The notes beneath the pieces are model-generated. The model was not told the origin of the DNA and ran no database searches. It worked only from the letters and a program-made list of their open reading frames with translations. A DNA stretch of 64,000 bases. Source: an uncultured Poribacteria bacterium (GTDB taxonomy: Bacteria > Poribacteria > WGA-4E > PCPOR2b). How positions within the stretch are numbered: the first letter of the stretch is position 1; each line of letters starts with the position of its first letter. Shown one piece after another: positions 16,769 to 24,848 of this stretch. Position numbers and translations under genes: made by a program. Location of the stretch: the NCBI GenBank assembly GCA_958296125.1, contig OY282444.1:2351940-2415939 (forward strand), read 5' to 3'.

Positions 16769-16893
16769 CAATCCAAAAAACGGGGCAACACCTTTTCGGC
16801 CACACGGCTACACGGTCAAAATGTCGCTTGAACTTCCATTTGGCGCGTCTTTTCGTTGCTGTTGATTTTTGTGTTCTCAATTTTTCAGAATTG

Positions 16894-16902
16894 TGCTATA
16901 AT
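16894..16902 (+). promoter_or_regulatory. Extended -10 promoter for the PhyH gene at 17040
   Basis: TGCTATAAT is a perfect extended -10, with TTCTCA 17 bp upstream of the hexamer as a poor -35. Transcription would start near 16909, giving a leader of about 130 nt. The divergent symporter promoter shares the same 13-mer, so the pair may be co-regulated. Confidence 0.55.
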
Positions 16903-17039
16903 TACGGTAGGGACGGTTCGCTTCCGATAAGCGAGAAACTTCGGATGCTACCACACTTGTGCACTCGTCGTCTAATGGTTTAGCTAATTTGTCCTATCGA
17001 AAGCGATTGGACACAATCTACACAAAGGAAGGTAACAAG

Positions 17040-18032
17040 ATGTCACATCTTACCGAAGCCCAAGTGGCACACTTTAAGGAACAGGGGTATCTGGTCGTTG
17101 AAGACGTGTTGGACCCCGAACAGGACCTAAATCCAGTTATTGAAGAGTACGCAGGTGTCTTGGATCAGCTCGCCCAAGATTTATATGCTGAGGGTGAGAT
17201 ATCTTCGACGTATGATGACCTGCCGTTTGGCGATCGACTGACGAAAATTTACGCTGAATCTGGCAGGGTGCACGCACAGTATTTCGATTTTTCATTACCG
17301 CAGCAGAATGTGCAACCGGATACGCCGATGTGGGTGGGACCTCAAGTTTTCCGCCTTCTGCGTAACGAAAACCTTCTTGATGCGATCGAATCGTTGATTG
17401 GTCCCGAAATTTACTCAAACCCGGTGCAGCACGTACGTCTGAAGCCGCCGGAGCACCTCTGTCCCGTCAACGAAGATACCGGGCGCGTCCAGATAGGAGC
17501 CACCCCATGGCATCAGGATAACGGAGTCGTCACAGAAGAAGCAGATGAAACCGATATGCTGACAGTCTGGTTCGGTTTGTGGGATGCAACCATTGAAAAT
17601 GGCTGTCTCGAAATTATTCCCAAAAGCCACCGTGAAGGATTGCTGCAGCACTGCATCACGAGCACCGACATGTCAAGAGGATTTGGCCGCCACATTCCGG
17701 GCAAATTTCTGCGTGCCGAAAATAGTGTGCCAATCCCTCTCAAGCGCGGAGGTGTCCTGTTTTTCCACCGTCTCAACTGTCATAGCTCGCTGCCGAATAA
17801 CAGCGACAATATCCGTTGGAGCTTCGATCTGCGCTATAACCCGACGGGTCAGCCAACCGGGCGCAGTGCGTTTCCGGGCTTCGTTGCGCGTAGCCGCTCC
17901 AATCCGGAGAGTGAATTGCACGATCCTGAAGAATGGGCAAATCTGTGGCATGAAACCCGTCACCGGCTCTCCCAAGATAATGACAATCCCACCTTCCACC
18001 GCTGGAAGACGGACGATCCCCGCTGTGCTTGA
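17040..18032 (+). CDS. Phytanoyl-CoA dioxygenase family protein
   Basis: A 330-residue Fe(II)/2-oxoglutarate oxygenase starting at the ATG at 17040, preceded by AAGGAAGG; an upstream in-frame GTG adds unconserved residues. The metal site is His158-x-Asp160 (PWHQDNG) with the distal His in FFHRLNCHSSLPN and the Arg of IRWSFDLRYNP. The signature is EIIPKSHREG. The protein seems complete at its C-terminus. A truncated ThDP-enzyme relic begins immediately after the stop. Confidence 0.92.
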   Translation: MSHLTEAQVAHFKEQGYLVVEDVLDPEQDLNPVIEEYAGVLDQLAQDLYAEGEISSTYDDLPFGDRLTKIYAESGRVHAQYFDFSLPQQNVQPDTPMWVGPQVFRLLRNENLLDAIESLIGPEIYSNPVQHVRLKPPEHLCPVNEDTGRVQIGATPWHQDNGVVTEEADETDMLTVWFGLWDATIENGCLEIIPKSHREGLLQHCITSTDMSRGFGRHIPGKFLRAENSVPIPLKRGGVLFFHRLNCHSSLPNNSDNIRWSFDLRYNPTGQPTGRSAFPGFVARSRSNPESELHDPEEWANLWHETRHRLSQDNDNPTFHRWKTDDPRCA

Positions 18033-18417
18033 AAAAGGAGGGCATACGACCAATCATCTATCGTCAGGAACAGGTAGGGGTCGGCATCGCAGACGGATAC
18101 GCGCGGGTTATTAACGGCACCCCTTCGGGTGTGTTCGCTATGCAGAATGGACCTGGTGCCGAAAACGTCTTCGCGGGTGTCGCCACCGCCTACTCAGATG
18201 CCGTGCCCATGTTATTGCTCCCACTAGGCCACCCCAGAGCACGTAACGGCGTATTTCCTCACTTTAGTGCGGATGGGCAGAGCGAGTCGCAGACCCCGCA
18301 GATGTCGGTCCGGCGATTCTGCGCGCTCGGAAAGCCACTAAGGATGGACAAGCAGCACGGCTCGAATTCATCACCAGCGAAGAAACCGCCTTCTCACACG
18401 GATGTCCCTTCTCGTAG
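18033..18417 (+). pseudogene. ThDP-dependent enzyme relic with large internal deletion
   Basis: In frame with 18029, residues after the PhyH stop read YRQEQVGVGIADGYARV and NGPGAENVFAGVATAYSD, the N-terminal ThDP-binding domain of acetolactate synthase-like enzymes. That frame loses similarity near 18260. From about 18271 a different frame reads WAERVADPADVGPAILRARK and LEFITSEETAFSHG, then TAG at 18415, the C-terminal end of the same enzyme type. A normal enzyme has over 500 residues, so some 400 codons and the first ~20 codons are missing. The gene is dead. Confidence 0.8.
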
Positions 18418-18435
18418 CAATTCCCGATTGTACTA

Positions 18436-19716
18436 TCAATCGCCCTTGGGAACCTGCTCGTCTAAAGCCATAGGTTGTCGCCATAGCGACGACATCAGTA
18501 GCGACACGAATGAAAGCAACACAATCCCCAGCACCGCATCAATTCCGATGGCAAATGGTGCGCTGTGTATTGATGCGATAGTGCCTATCATCAGTGCCCC
18601 CAACGGACCGGCACCGATGGCGAGACTGATGACGCCTAGTGCTCGTCCGCGCATCTCCTCCCTAGCCCGCAGCATCACAAGGGTTGACTGCATTGTTGAG
18701 AAGCCCGATGTCCCGAACCCCAGAACGAATAGAATGGGAAGGGCAACGTAATACAATCGCACCATCGAGAAGCATAAGAGCATGATCAACCCAAGCATTG
18801 ACCCACCGATGTACAACCGTCCATGGAAGCGGATAACCCCTATCGAAGCGACGCTGATCGCACCAACAAGCGCGCCCAGCCCCTCGGCGGCTAGGAGAGT
18901 TCCCATCAGCCCGGGCCCAATCAAAAGGACATCGCGAGCGATGACCGGTATCATCTGCACATAGGGAAAGAGCAGCAAATTCATCAGGACGGTGACGAGT
19001 ACCGTTGTCACCAGCACGTTGTCGCGCTTCACATACCGGAACCCCTCCATCAAGTTGCCAAGGACGTTGGACAACCCCAAACGACTCCGATTGGATGGCG
19101 GCAGGCTCACCACCGAGATTAGGAAGATTGCCACGACGTAGATTGCGCTGACAACCATGTATCCTCCCACCACGTCAACTGTGGTTATCAGCGCACCCGC
19201 CAACGCCGGGCCGATCATACGGCTCGCCTGCATACCCACAGAATCCATGGCGATCGCGTTGGTCACTTTTGCCCTGCCAACAAGATCGTGTATGGCTGAA
19301 CGCCGGGATGGCATATCCAGTGCCCATCCAACGCCGGTGCACCCCATCACGACGTAAGCGTGCCAGAAACGTATTGCCCCTGTCTTGAGCAGCAGCACCA
19401 TTGCAAAGGCAGCCGCGCAGCTTACTACCTGTGTCATGATGAGGACTCGGTGCTTATTGACTCTGTCAGCTAACACACCGCCTATCATGCCAAGTATCAG
19501 AAGCGGCAGCATCCCGAAGAAACCGACCAGAGCCACTAAAAATGGTGAGTCTGTCAACTCCAAGACCAGCCATCCCAGCAGCGTCAGCTGCATCCACCGG
19601 CAGATGTAGGCGAGAAAGTTCGCAGGCCAAAGCAACCGGTAGCTGCTATTGCCGAAGGCCTCGAAAGTATGCGAGGGGTGGCCCCTGTGCCTCGTCAGGC
19701 GTGAAATATTTGCCAT
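18436..19716 (-). CDS. MFS transporter (EntS/DHA3-like)
   Basis: A 426-residue integral membrane exporter with about 12 hydrophobic segments. The MFS loop 2-3 signature appears as GGVLADRVNKHRVLI, and the pattern resembles the enterobactin-exporter EntS-like (DHA3) branch of drug/metabolite efflux pumps. The ribosome-binding site is weak. It converges on the ThDP-enzyme relic, ending 19 bp after it. The substrate cannot be inferred. Confidence 0.9.
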   Translation of the reverse strand: MANISRLTRHRGHPSHTFEAFGNSSYRLLWPANFLAYICRWMQLTLLGWLVLELTDSPFLVALVGFFGMLPLLILGMIGGVLADRVNKHRVLIMTQVVSCAAAFAMVLLLKTGAIRFWHAYVVMGCTGVGWALDMPSRRSAIHDLVGRAKVTNAIAMDSVGMQASRMIGPALAGALITTVDVVGGYMVVSAIYVVAIFLISVVSLPPSNRSRLGLSNVLGNLMEGFRYVKRDNVLVTTVLVTVLMNLLLFPYVQMIPVIARDVLLIGPGLMGTLLAAEGLGALVGAISVASIGVIRFHGRLYIGGSMLGLIMLLCFSMVRLYYVALPILFVLGFGTSGFSTMQSTLVMLRAREEMRGRALGVISLAIGAGPLGALMIGTIASIHSAPFAIGIDAVLGIVLLSFVSLLMSSLWRQPMALDEQVPKGD

Positions 19717-19865
19717 TAAGCGTTGAGGACTACCCTATAGAGCCCTGATCATAGTGCTAGGTTTTGAGAGGCTCGCTCGCCATGGATTGACAAATCCACG
19801 GCACATCGTTGAGAGTTAGCTCGGGTTTGGTATGCCCCGCAGATTACCACTTATCTGACCGTGTA

Positions 19866-20123
19866 CTACCGCGCACCACCGAAGAGTTTGGTGCCTAAAC
19901 TCCAAGTACCAACTCCTGCAAAAGTAATCTGAATCAGCACAGATATAATTCCACCGATCAACATCACACGGTGTGTCCGATAAGGGTGAGGAAGTTTGAA
20001 ATTCAAGTATAGCACAAGAACCATCATAAATGACACTGCGAAGTTCCCCAAGCCGCCCGCAATTTGCGTGAGAATGTCGAATTTTAAGTTGCACCAAATA
20101 ATAATGAAGGTGGTAACGAAAAG
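19866..20123 (-). pseudogene. C-terminal remnant of a multi-spanning transporter
   Basis: The minus-strand frame shows two or three membrane segments, with ILTQIAGGLGNFAVSFMMVL, a loop KLPHPYRTHR, and MLIGGIISVLIQITFAGVG to a stop. This resembles the C-terminal helices of an Nramp-like metal transporter, but I am not sure of the family. The frame upstream (to 20243) runs into unrelated sequence including a dispersed 28-bp repeat, so the N-terminal part is missing. The 19717-19865 stretch holds nothing I recognise. Confidence 0.45.
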
Positions 20124-20177
20124 GTGGGAGCAGATGAAACAATCGGTACAGTTCCTAAGGTGAGAGGGAAACGTGAC

Positions 20178-20205
20178 GCGTGAAAACAATTTGTTTATGG
20201 GTTCA
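20178..20205 (+). repeat. 28-bp dispersed repeat, copy B
   Basis: Matches 7577-7604 at about 24 of 28 positions. It lies just upstream of the transporter remnant, where homology to the transporter breaks off. Confidence 0.55.
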
Positions 20206-20250
20206 AATGATGCGGACATGACATCTTCACTAACTAGCCCCAAAGGTTAG

Positions 20251-21108
20251 TTAATTTGCACGGCTTGGAGGCCAAATTCTGGGGAAGAAGGGGTCTGTGC
20301 ACGGGTCTCCATGCCTTACATAGGGGCCGAGTTGGGCACCAATCAGATTATCTCTGCCATGCTTGTTATAGGTCGTTCCGCCGGGCATCATGTTGAGCGT
20401 AATCGAGAGGCGCGGCGTATCCGTCCGATTGGGACCCGAACCGTGAAAGGTCAACCCCGTGTGGAAACTGACTTGACCCGCTTTGAGTACGCACGGTTTT
20501 TCCACCCACCGCCGGTCACCTTGGGAAAACTTTTGTGCCAAGCTGTGCAGATCTTTATTCGCAAAGCCGGCGGCATCTTTGATCAAGCCCCATTTATGTG
20601 ACCCCTCAACAAAACGCATACTTCCATTGGAAAGGTCGGTGTCCTGTAGGGCAATCCAAGCCGTACAAAAGGTGGTAGAGTTGAACATAGTCCAGTGGGC
20701 GGCATCCTGATGCCAACCAACATTGCCATCCAGAATTTCTTCCCGATCGGCCCCAATCCCCGGCTTGTAAAGGACTTGGTCGTGCACCAAACGGATCTCC
20801 TGAGTCTCCAGCAGTTGAGAAGCCAGATAACCAATCCCGTTGGAACGGATCAATTCGCGGATTTTGGCGTTTACCCACCAACCGTTGACCACATGTACCA
20901 GTTTCGGACTCTGCGGGTCGAATTTTGGTGGCTGCCCCCAGTGCATCGAATCGAAATCTCGCTCACCGCGGGTGGTGCGGTAGACCGCATCACGCAGTTC
21001 ATCCACCGCCGCGTCGTCGAATAACTGAGGCCCCATCCAAAACCCTTGATTACAATATGCCCGCCGATCTTCCTCTTGCAGGTCAACTTCGACCATCTGA
21101 GTGTTCAT
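20251..21108 (-). CDS. Phytanoyl-CoA dioxygenase family protein
   Basis: A 285-residue Fe(II)/2-oxoglutarate oxygenase. The triad is His133-x-Asp135 (GWHQDAAHW) and His222 (LTFHGSGPN), with Arg233 (TPRLSITLN) as the likely 2-oxoglutarate contact. The signature is RFVEGSHKWG. The ribosome-binding site is weak. The cyclase-family gene lies 37 bp upstream in the same direction, so cotranscription is likely. Confidence 0.92.
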   Translation of the reverse strand: MNTQMVEVDLQEEDRRAYCNQGFWMGPQLFDDAAVDELRDAVYRTTRGERDFDSMHWGQPPKFDPQSPKLVHVVNGWWVNAKIRELIRSNGIGYLASQLLETQEIRLVHDQVLYKPGIGADREEILDGNVGWHQDAAHWTMFNSTTFCTAWIALQDTDLSNGSMRFVEGSHKWGLIKDAAGFANKDLHSLAQKFSQGDRRWVEKPCVLKAGQVSFHTGLTFHGSGPNRTDTPRLSITLNMMPGGTTYNKHGRDNLIGAQLGPYVRHGDPCTDPFFPRIWPPSRAN

Positions 21109-21145
21109 GTGTCTACTTTATCTATTTTCAGGCGAACGGTTATAC

Positions 21146-21826
21146 TTATATAAATGCAAAGACGCGCGTTGGAGCACCGGAGCTCCGTGCTAATTTCATC
21201 GGCGCAATCGCTACATGAAAGTGCGTCGGCAGTTGGCTCAGATTGCAGAGATCTTCGACCTGCGGGATGCCAGTACCGAGAAAAACGAGATGGGCGGGCG
21301 GTAACCCGTCATGCTGCGGGGGATGGCCAGCCATCGAGTCGATGCTGCACGCGTCGGTCCCAATCGTCTTGATTCCTTTCTGGACAAGCAATCTTGCTGC
21401 ATCTTCGCTGAAACCGATCCATTGACGGTTGAAACTATCTTGGTACGCATACCGATCCATGCCGGTCCGCATAAAAACGATGCTGTCCGGAGGAATATCG
21501 CCGTTTTCGACGATCCACTTTTCGATGTCTTCCGCTGTCACGGCATCGCCCGGCTGCTTCACCTCCGATAGATCCATCAGCACCGCGGGCCCAGTTAATT
21601 TGTCCTGCGGAATTTCAGCGACAGTGAATCCTTCGGCATACATCAGGCAAGGTGCATCAATATGCGTCGCGCAATGCCCGGATAAATCCACCCGGCTTTC
21701 AAAGTAGCCATCCGTTTCGATTGTTGCTGTATCGTAGATCTTAACCGGGTCAATCGGAAGTTCACGTGGACTGTTCTCATCGACTGTGTAAGAGAGATCT
21801 ATTACTTTCTGAAAATTGATTTGCAT
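21146..21826 (-). CDS. Cyclase-family metal-dependent hydrolase (kynurenine formamidase-like)
   Basis: A 226-residue cytoplasmic protein of the cyclase family, whose best-known members hydrolyse N-formylkynurenine. The metal-binding signature HxGTHxDxP appears as HCATHIDAP near residue 51, keeping the His, His and Asp ligands but replacing Gly-Thr by Ala-Thr. A later His in the GHPPQHDGLPPAH segment fits the family's active site. AAAGGAA precedes the ATG. It heads an operon with the PhyH gene; together they may cleave and hydroxylate an amide- or lactone-type compound (inference). Confidence 0.88.
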   Translation of the reverse strand: MQINFQKVIDLSYTVDENSPRELPIDPVKIYDTATIETDGYFESRVDLSGHCATHIDAPCLMYAEGFTVAEIPQDKLTGPAVLMDLSEVKQPGDAVTAEDIEKWIVENGDIPPDSIVFMRTGMDRYAYQDSFNRQWIGFSEDAARLLVQKGIKTIGTDACSIDSMAGHPPQHDGLPPAHLVFLGTGIPQVEDLCNLSQLPTHFHVAIAPMKLARSSGAPTRVFAFI

Positions 21827-21909
21827 TGTTATTCCTTTGCATATACGTTGGTCGTTCGGTGGGGCAAAAATTGAACGCCATCAATTTTTCCTTCGCTAGT
21901 TTTGCGGGC

Positions 21910-21939
21910 TTGACACCTATAGTTCTATGACGTTATAAA
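21910..21939 (+). promoter_or_regulatory. Candidate sigma-70 promoter for the GspC-like gene
   Basis: TTGACA (21910-21915), 18 bp, TATAAA (21934-21939). It would start transcription about 255 nt before the ATG at 22200. The remainder of the 21827-22199 gap shows small hairpins only. Confidence 0.45.
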
Positions 21940-22199
21940 ATAAGTTAGGGTTTATTTCCCAGAATACAGGCACATACTGATTCTGTTTCGATCGCCGAGC
22001 ATTAGCCCCCTTTAGCATTGGGATTACATCCCAGTAATAGCATTGGCTGAGTGGAGCGGCGCTGATATTTTGTCAAAATTCCACGAAATCGGCAGTTCTA
22101 AAACGAGCACGTGCGAAATTTTTTCTGAACAAAAAGATGGGGAGCAGCGTCTAAAGATTGAACCGTAATTTTTACTCATACATTAGAGAGGAGATTCAA

Positions 22200-22919
22200 A
22201 TGCACCGTCTGTGCACCATTTTATTGATGTGCTGTGCTATGAGTTTGATGTGCCTCAACTGGCAGCCTGTATACGCGCAGGGTGAAAAGCGCGTGGACCG
22301 GAAGGAAGCTAACGAACAAGAAGGCGATGGAAATTTCTATCGCGTTATCATTGAAAACAACCTATTCCGCCCATTGGGTTGGCGAAGGCCAAACCGAGAT
22401 CCGGAATACGCATTGGTTGCCACATGGATCGGCACGCAAGGAACAGTTGCAAAAGCCCTCGTGATGGAACGAAAATCTAGCCAGCTCTACTATGTAGCCA
22501 AGGGGGAGAAGGTTGGGACCGCGATTGTCGAAAATATCGCAGCGAATCAAGTGAGCCTCAAAGCCTCAAATAACATCGTAACACTCAAAGCGGAATCAAT
22601 GCAGTTTCTGAGTGGTTCAAGTCGTTCAGGAGACAAATCGGGTGAAGGCGGGGCCGCTGCAGCTTCCGCAGCGGATTCGGGTGATGAACGCCGGGCTCAA
22701 AGAGCAGAAAGGCGTGGGGCAAATCGGGGCCGCGATGCGTTGCGCGAGTCGTTACGCACCGCCTCACCGGAAGAACGTCGTCGGAAGCTAGAAGCAATTC
22801 GACAACAACGTAAAGGGGGTGGACGCCGTGGTGGCAAAGGCAGGAACAATGACGATGGTGGGAAAAGAGTTTCTAAGGATGAAGATAAAGAAAATTGGGA
22901 AAAGACGGAAGGCAAATGA
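22200..22919 (+). CDS. Exported GspC/PilP-like protein with basic Gly-rich tail
   Basis: The ATG at 22200 has AGAGGAG upstream and opens a 239-residue protein with a signal peptide (hydrophobic 3-20, likely cut after VYAQ). Residues about 40-140 resemble the periplasmic domain of GspC/PilP-type secretion proteins: FYRVIIENNLFRPLGWRRP, then VAKALVMERKS and YYVAKGEKVGTAIVENI. These link inner-membrane machinery to the secretin in type II secretion or type IV pili. The last 80 residues are unlike the family: rich in Arg, Gly, Lys and Glu with RRGGKGRNNDDGGKR. No other secretion gene is adjacent; a prepilin peptidase lies at 59447. Confidence 0.65.
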   Translation: MHRLCTILLMCCAMSLMCLNWQPVYAQGEKRVDRKEANEQEGDGNFYRVIIENNLFRPLGWRRPNRDPEYALVATWIGTQGTVAKALVMERKSSQLYYVAKGEKVGTAIVENIAANQVSLKASNNIVTLKAESMQFLSGSSRSGDKSGEGGAAAASAADSGDERRAQRAERRGANRGRDALRESLRTASPEERRRKLEAIRQQRKGGGRRGGKGRNNDDGGKRVSKDEDKENWEKTEGK

Positions 22920-23030
22920 CACAAAAATCGCGGGGGGTAACAGGTATATCTGCCATGGGAAACCTATATTCGATGAATGATGGCAACTTGGATTAAAATC
23001 AATGTCCCGAAACTACTATAAAGGAAAAAC

Positions 23031-23199
23031 ATGGTAAAAGACAATTTTCGGGAATGGCTGATTTGCAAAAAAGCTTACGGTCCTAGACCTGCTAGGGATA
23101 TGCTCTCCCGCTGTCAAAGAGTGGAAAAAATTTTTTAACATATCCCTTGACAAGTCGATAACTCGCAACCTGTATACGCGAGTAAGTACCATTGCCTAA
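23031..23199 (+). pseudogene. Frameshifted small ORF, integrase/restriction-associated N-terminus
   Basis: ATG at 23031 with AAAGGA six bases upstream opens 35 codons containing NFREWLICKKAYGPRPARD and SRCQRVEKIF, then TAA (23136-23138). A run of six T (23131-23136) lies at the stop. Dropping one T keeps the frame open as NISLDKSITRNLY up to a TAA at 23197. The W-L...SR-x-x-RVEK pattern resembles the N-terminal segment of small proteins found near restriction genes, or of tyrosine-recombinase SAM-like domains. A homopolymer frameshift in a truncated gene is the simplest reading. Confidence 0.45.
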
Positions 23200-24578
23200 T
23201 GCGTGCTTTCTCGACTGGTCAGGGGGCACCACCGAGTCCTCATTAGAAAGCGAAGTAAAATTTCCTTTGCTTCCGGCGTGCCGATGCGATACAGGGCATG
23301 AACCGCATCACCGCGCACATACCGGTTTTCATCAGAAAACAGCTCACCCAACACATCAACGGCATCCGCTGCGTGGGGACCAATCCGCGCCAATGCAAGG
23401 ATGACCTCTCGCCGAACCCGTTCATCCTCATCCCGTAGTGCTGCGCCTAATGCAGAAATGGCTGTTGATTCGTGTTGACTGACTGTCCCCAACGCCTCCG
23501 CCGCACGGGAACGCACTCCCTCCGACTCATCTTCCAACACGCCGACTAGTTCCGGAACGGCGGCTTGTGCGGGACGACCAATATCTCCCAATGCCTCCGC
23601 GGCGGTCTCACGCATCTGCGAATTTAGATGCTTCAAGCGATTGATGAGTGGGTCAACCGCAGGCACGCCTATTGCGCTCAACGCATAGTACGCATTTCGA
23701 CGTATCGTTTCGGATTCCTCCTCAAACGCTTCCATCAACACAGGCACCACTGATTCCCCAAATTCGCTTAACGCATAAGCGGCACTGAGGCCTATCGACT
23801 CAGATTCATCCCCCATAGCTTTAATCAGTTCTGATACAGATTTCATAGATTGACCGTTGGTCGACGTATCCCCATTCGTCTTTCCATAATGCCAGTCCCA
23901 AACGTGCTGGAACATCTTTTGATGCACACCGTTACCAATCGGTTCAATCTGCTCCCACTCCGCCTTTTCACTATTCCATGAAGGCGACTGCGGCTCCGAC
24001 ATCCGGGCAAACAGGAATTTCATCATGTAACGGTTCTTGTCGGTCCGATTCGGCATGCCGCGGTGCCAAAGATCGTAGTTCACAACTGCCACGGTGCCGG
24101 CTTTGCCGCAGACCGGGAGTTCGTTGCTGACCGTTGCGCCGTCAGGGGTATTGTAGTAGTGGCTCCCCGGAACGATTCCGGTGGGACCGAGTGCTAGAGG
24201 CGTATCCTGTGGATAGTAGAAAACCAACAATCTTCGAGTGTGATGCGACCATCGTCTACCACCGTCTTGGTGCATCCGCTGCCCTTCACTCTTTGGCTGA
24301 TTGAAGTGGGGATGACGATGGGGCTGCATGTAGTAATCCTCGCCCAAAATACTGGTCAACCCACCGATAACCCACTTATCATCAAAGACCGTTTGAACCT
24401 CAGGGATTCTGGGTAAGAGGTTATTCCCCGGATTGCCCTCCTTTTCAAATACCGTTTCGGTCTGTTCATAAATAAAATCGTGAAAGTTCGCAGGGAGGTC
24501 TGTGTTGACGATTACATAACCATTAACAATGAAGTGCCGCATCTGCTCGTCAGTGAGAAGGTATGTTTTATCTACCAT
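23196..24578 (-). CDS. PhyH dioxygenase fused to HEAT repeats
   Basis: I start at ATG 24578 (460 residues) because GAAAGGAAA sits upstream; the frame is open for 19 more codons. Residues 1-240 form a PhyH oxygenase with His103-x-Asp105 (MHQDGG), PGSH at 137-140 and His172 (LWHRGMPN). Residues about 248-450 hold six full HEAT repeats and a partial seventh, each about 31-33 residues with the pattern VR-x-x-AAxALG(x)IG. HEAT arrays usually bind proteins or phycobilin-type partners, so the enzyme may be docked to a protein substrate or complex. The last residues (TRWCPLTSRESTH) do not fit a repeat. Confidence 0.9.
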   Translation of the reverse strand: MVDKTYLLTDEQMRHFIVNGYVIVNTDLPANFHDFIYEQTETVFEKEGNPGNNLLPRIPEVQTVFDDKWVIGGLTSILGEDYYMQPHRHPHFNQPKSEGQRMHQDGGRRWSHHTRRLLVFYYPQDTPLALGPTGIVPGSHYYNTPDGATVSNELPVCGKAGTVAVVNYDLWHRGMPNRTDKNRYMMKFLFARMSEPQSPSWNSEKAEWEQIEPIGNGVHQKMFQHVWDWHYGKTNGDTSTNGQSMKSVSELIKAMGDESESIGLSAAYALSEFGESVVPVLMEAFEEESETIRRNAYYALSAIGVPAVDPLINRLKHLNSQMRETAAEALGDIGRPAQAAVPELVGVLEDESEGVRSRAAEALGTVSQHESTAISALGAALRDEDERVRREVILALARIGPHAADAVDVLGELFSDENRYVRGDAVHALYRIGTPEAKEILLRFLMRTRWCPLTSRESTH

Positions 24579-24651
24579 TTTATGCTTTTTCCTTTCGGTT
24601 GTGAATCTGTCCGTAGGGGATATTTCTGTCTTCATAGTCCTTGATTAAAGT

Positions 24652-24834
24652 TCATAGTGTATCTATCAACGACTCGATTAGTAGGGCTTCATTTTCGCCC
24701 GCCTCGTCTATCAATTCGTCGATCCGCCCAACAACTTGGTTGCACCGCTGTTCGGCTTCAAATGTTGATAGGACTTTTGATACGACAGGCCATACTTTAA
24801 TGGTGCCGGCTAGTTCTTAATCTAAAACCTTCAT
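24652..24834 (-). pseudogene. Small ORF (60 codons) interrupted by an early TAA
   Basis: GGAAGGAG lies 8 bases before an ATG at 24834. The frame reads MKVLD, TAA (24817-24819), then stays open for 54 codons including EAEQRCNQVVGRIDELIDEA and ending ALLIESLIDTL before TGA. The good ribosome-binding site, its place just after the hydrolase gene and the coding-like composition suggest a former small gene killed by one base change. No Met follows the stop early enough to rescue it. I do not recognise the family; an acidic helical protein is predicted. Confidence 0.5.
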
Positions 24835-24848
24835 AACTTACTCCTTCC

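Noticed and set aside
16960-17039. tRNA-Glu-like 5' sequence (TCGTCTAATGGTTT)
   Set aside because: Only the D-arm pattern is present; no anticodon arm, T arm or acceptor pairing can be made downstream.
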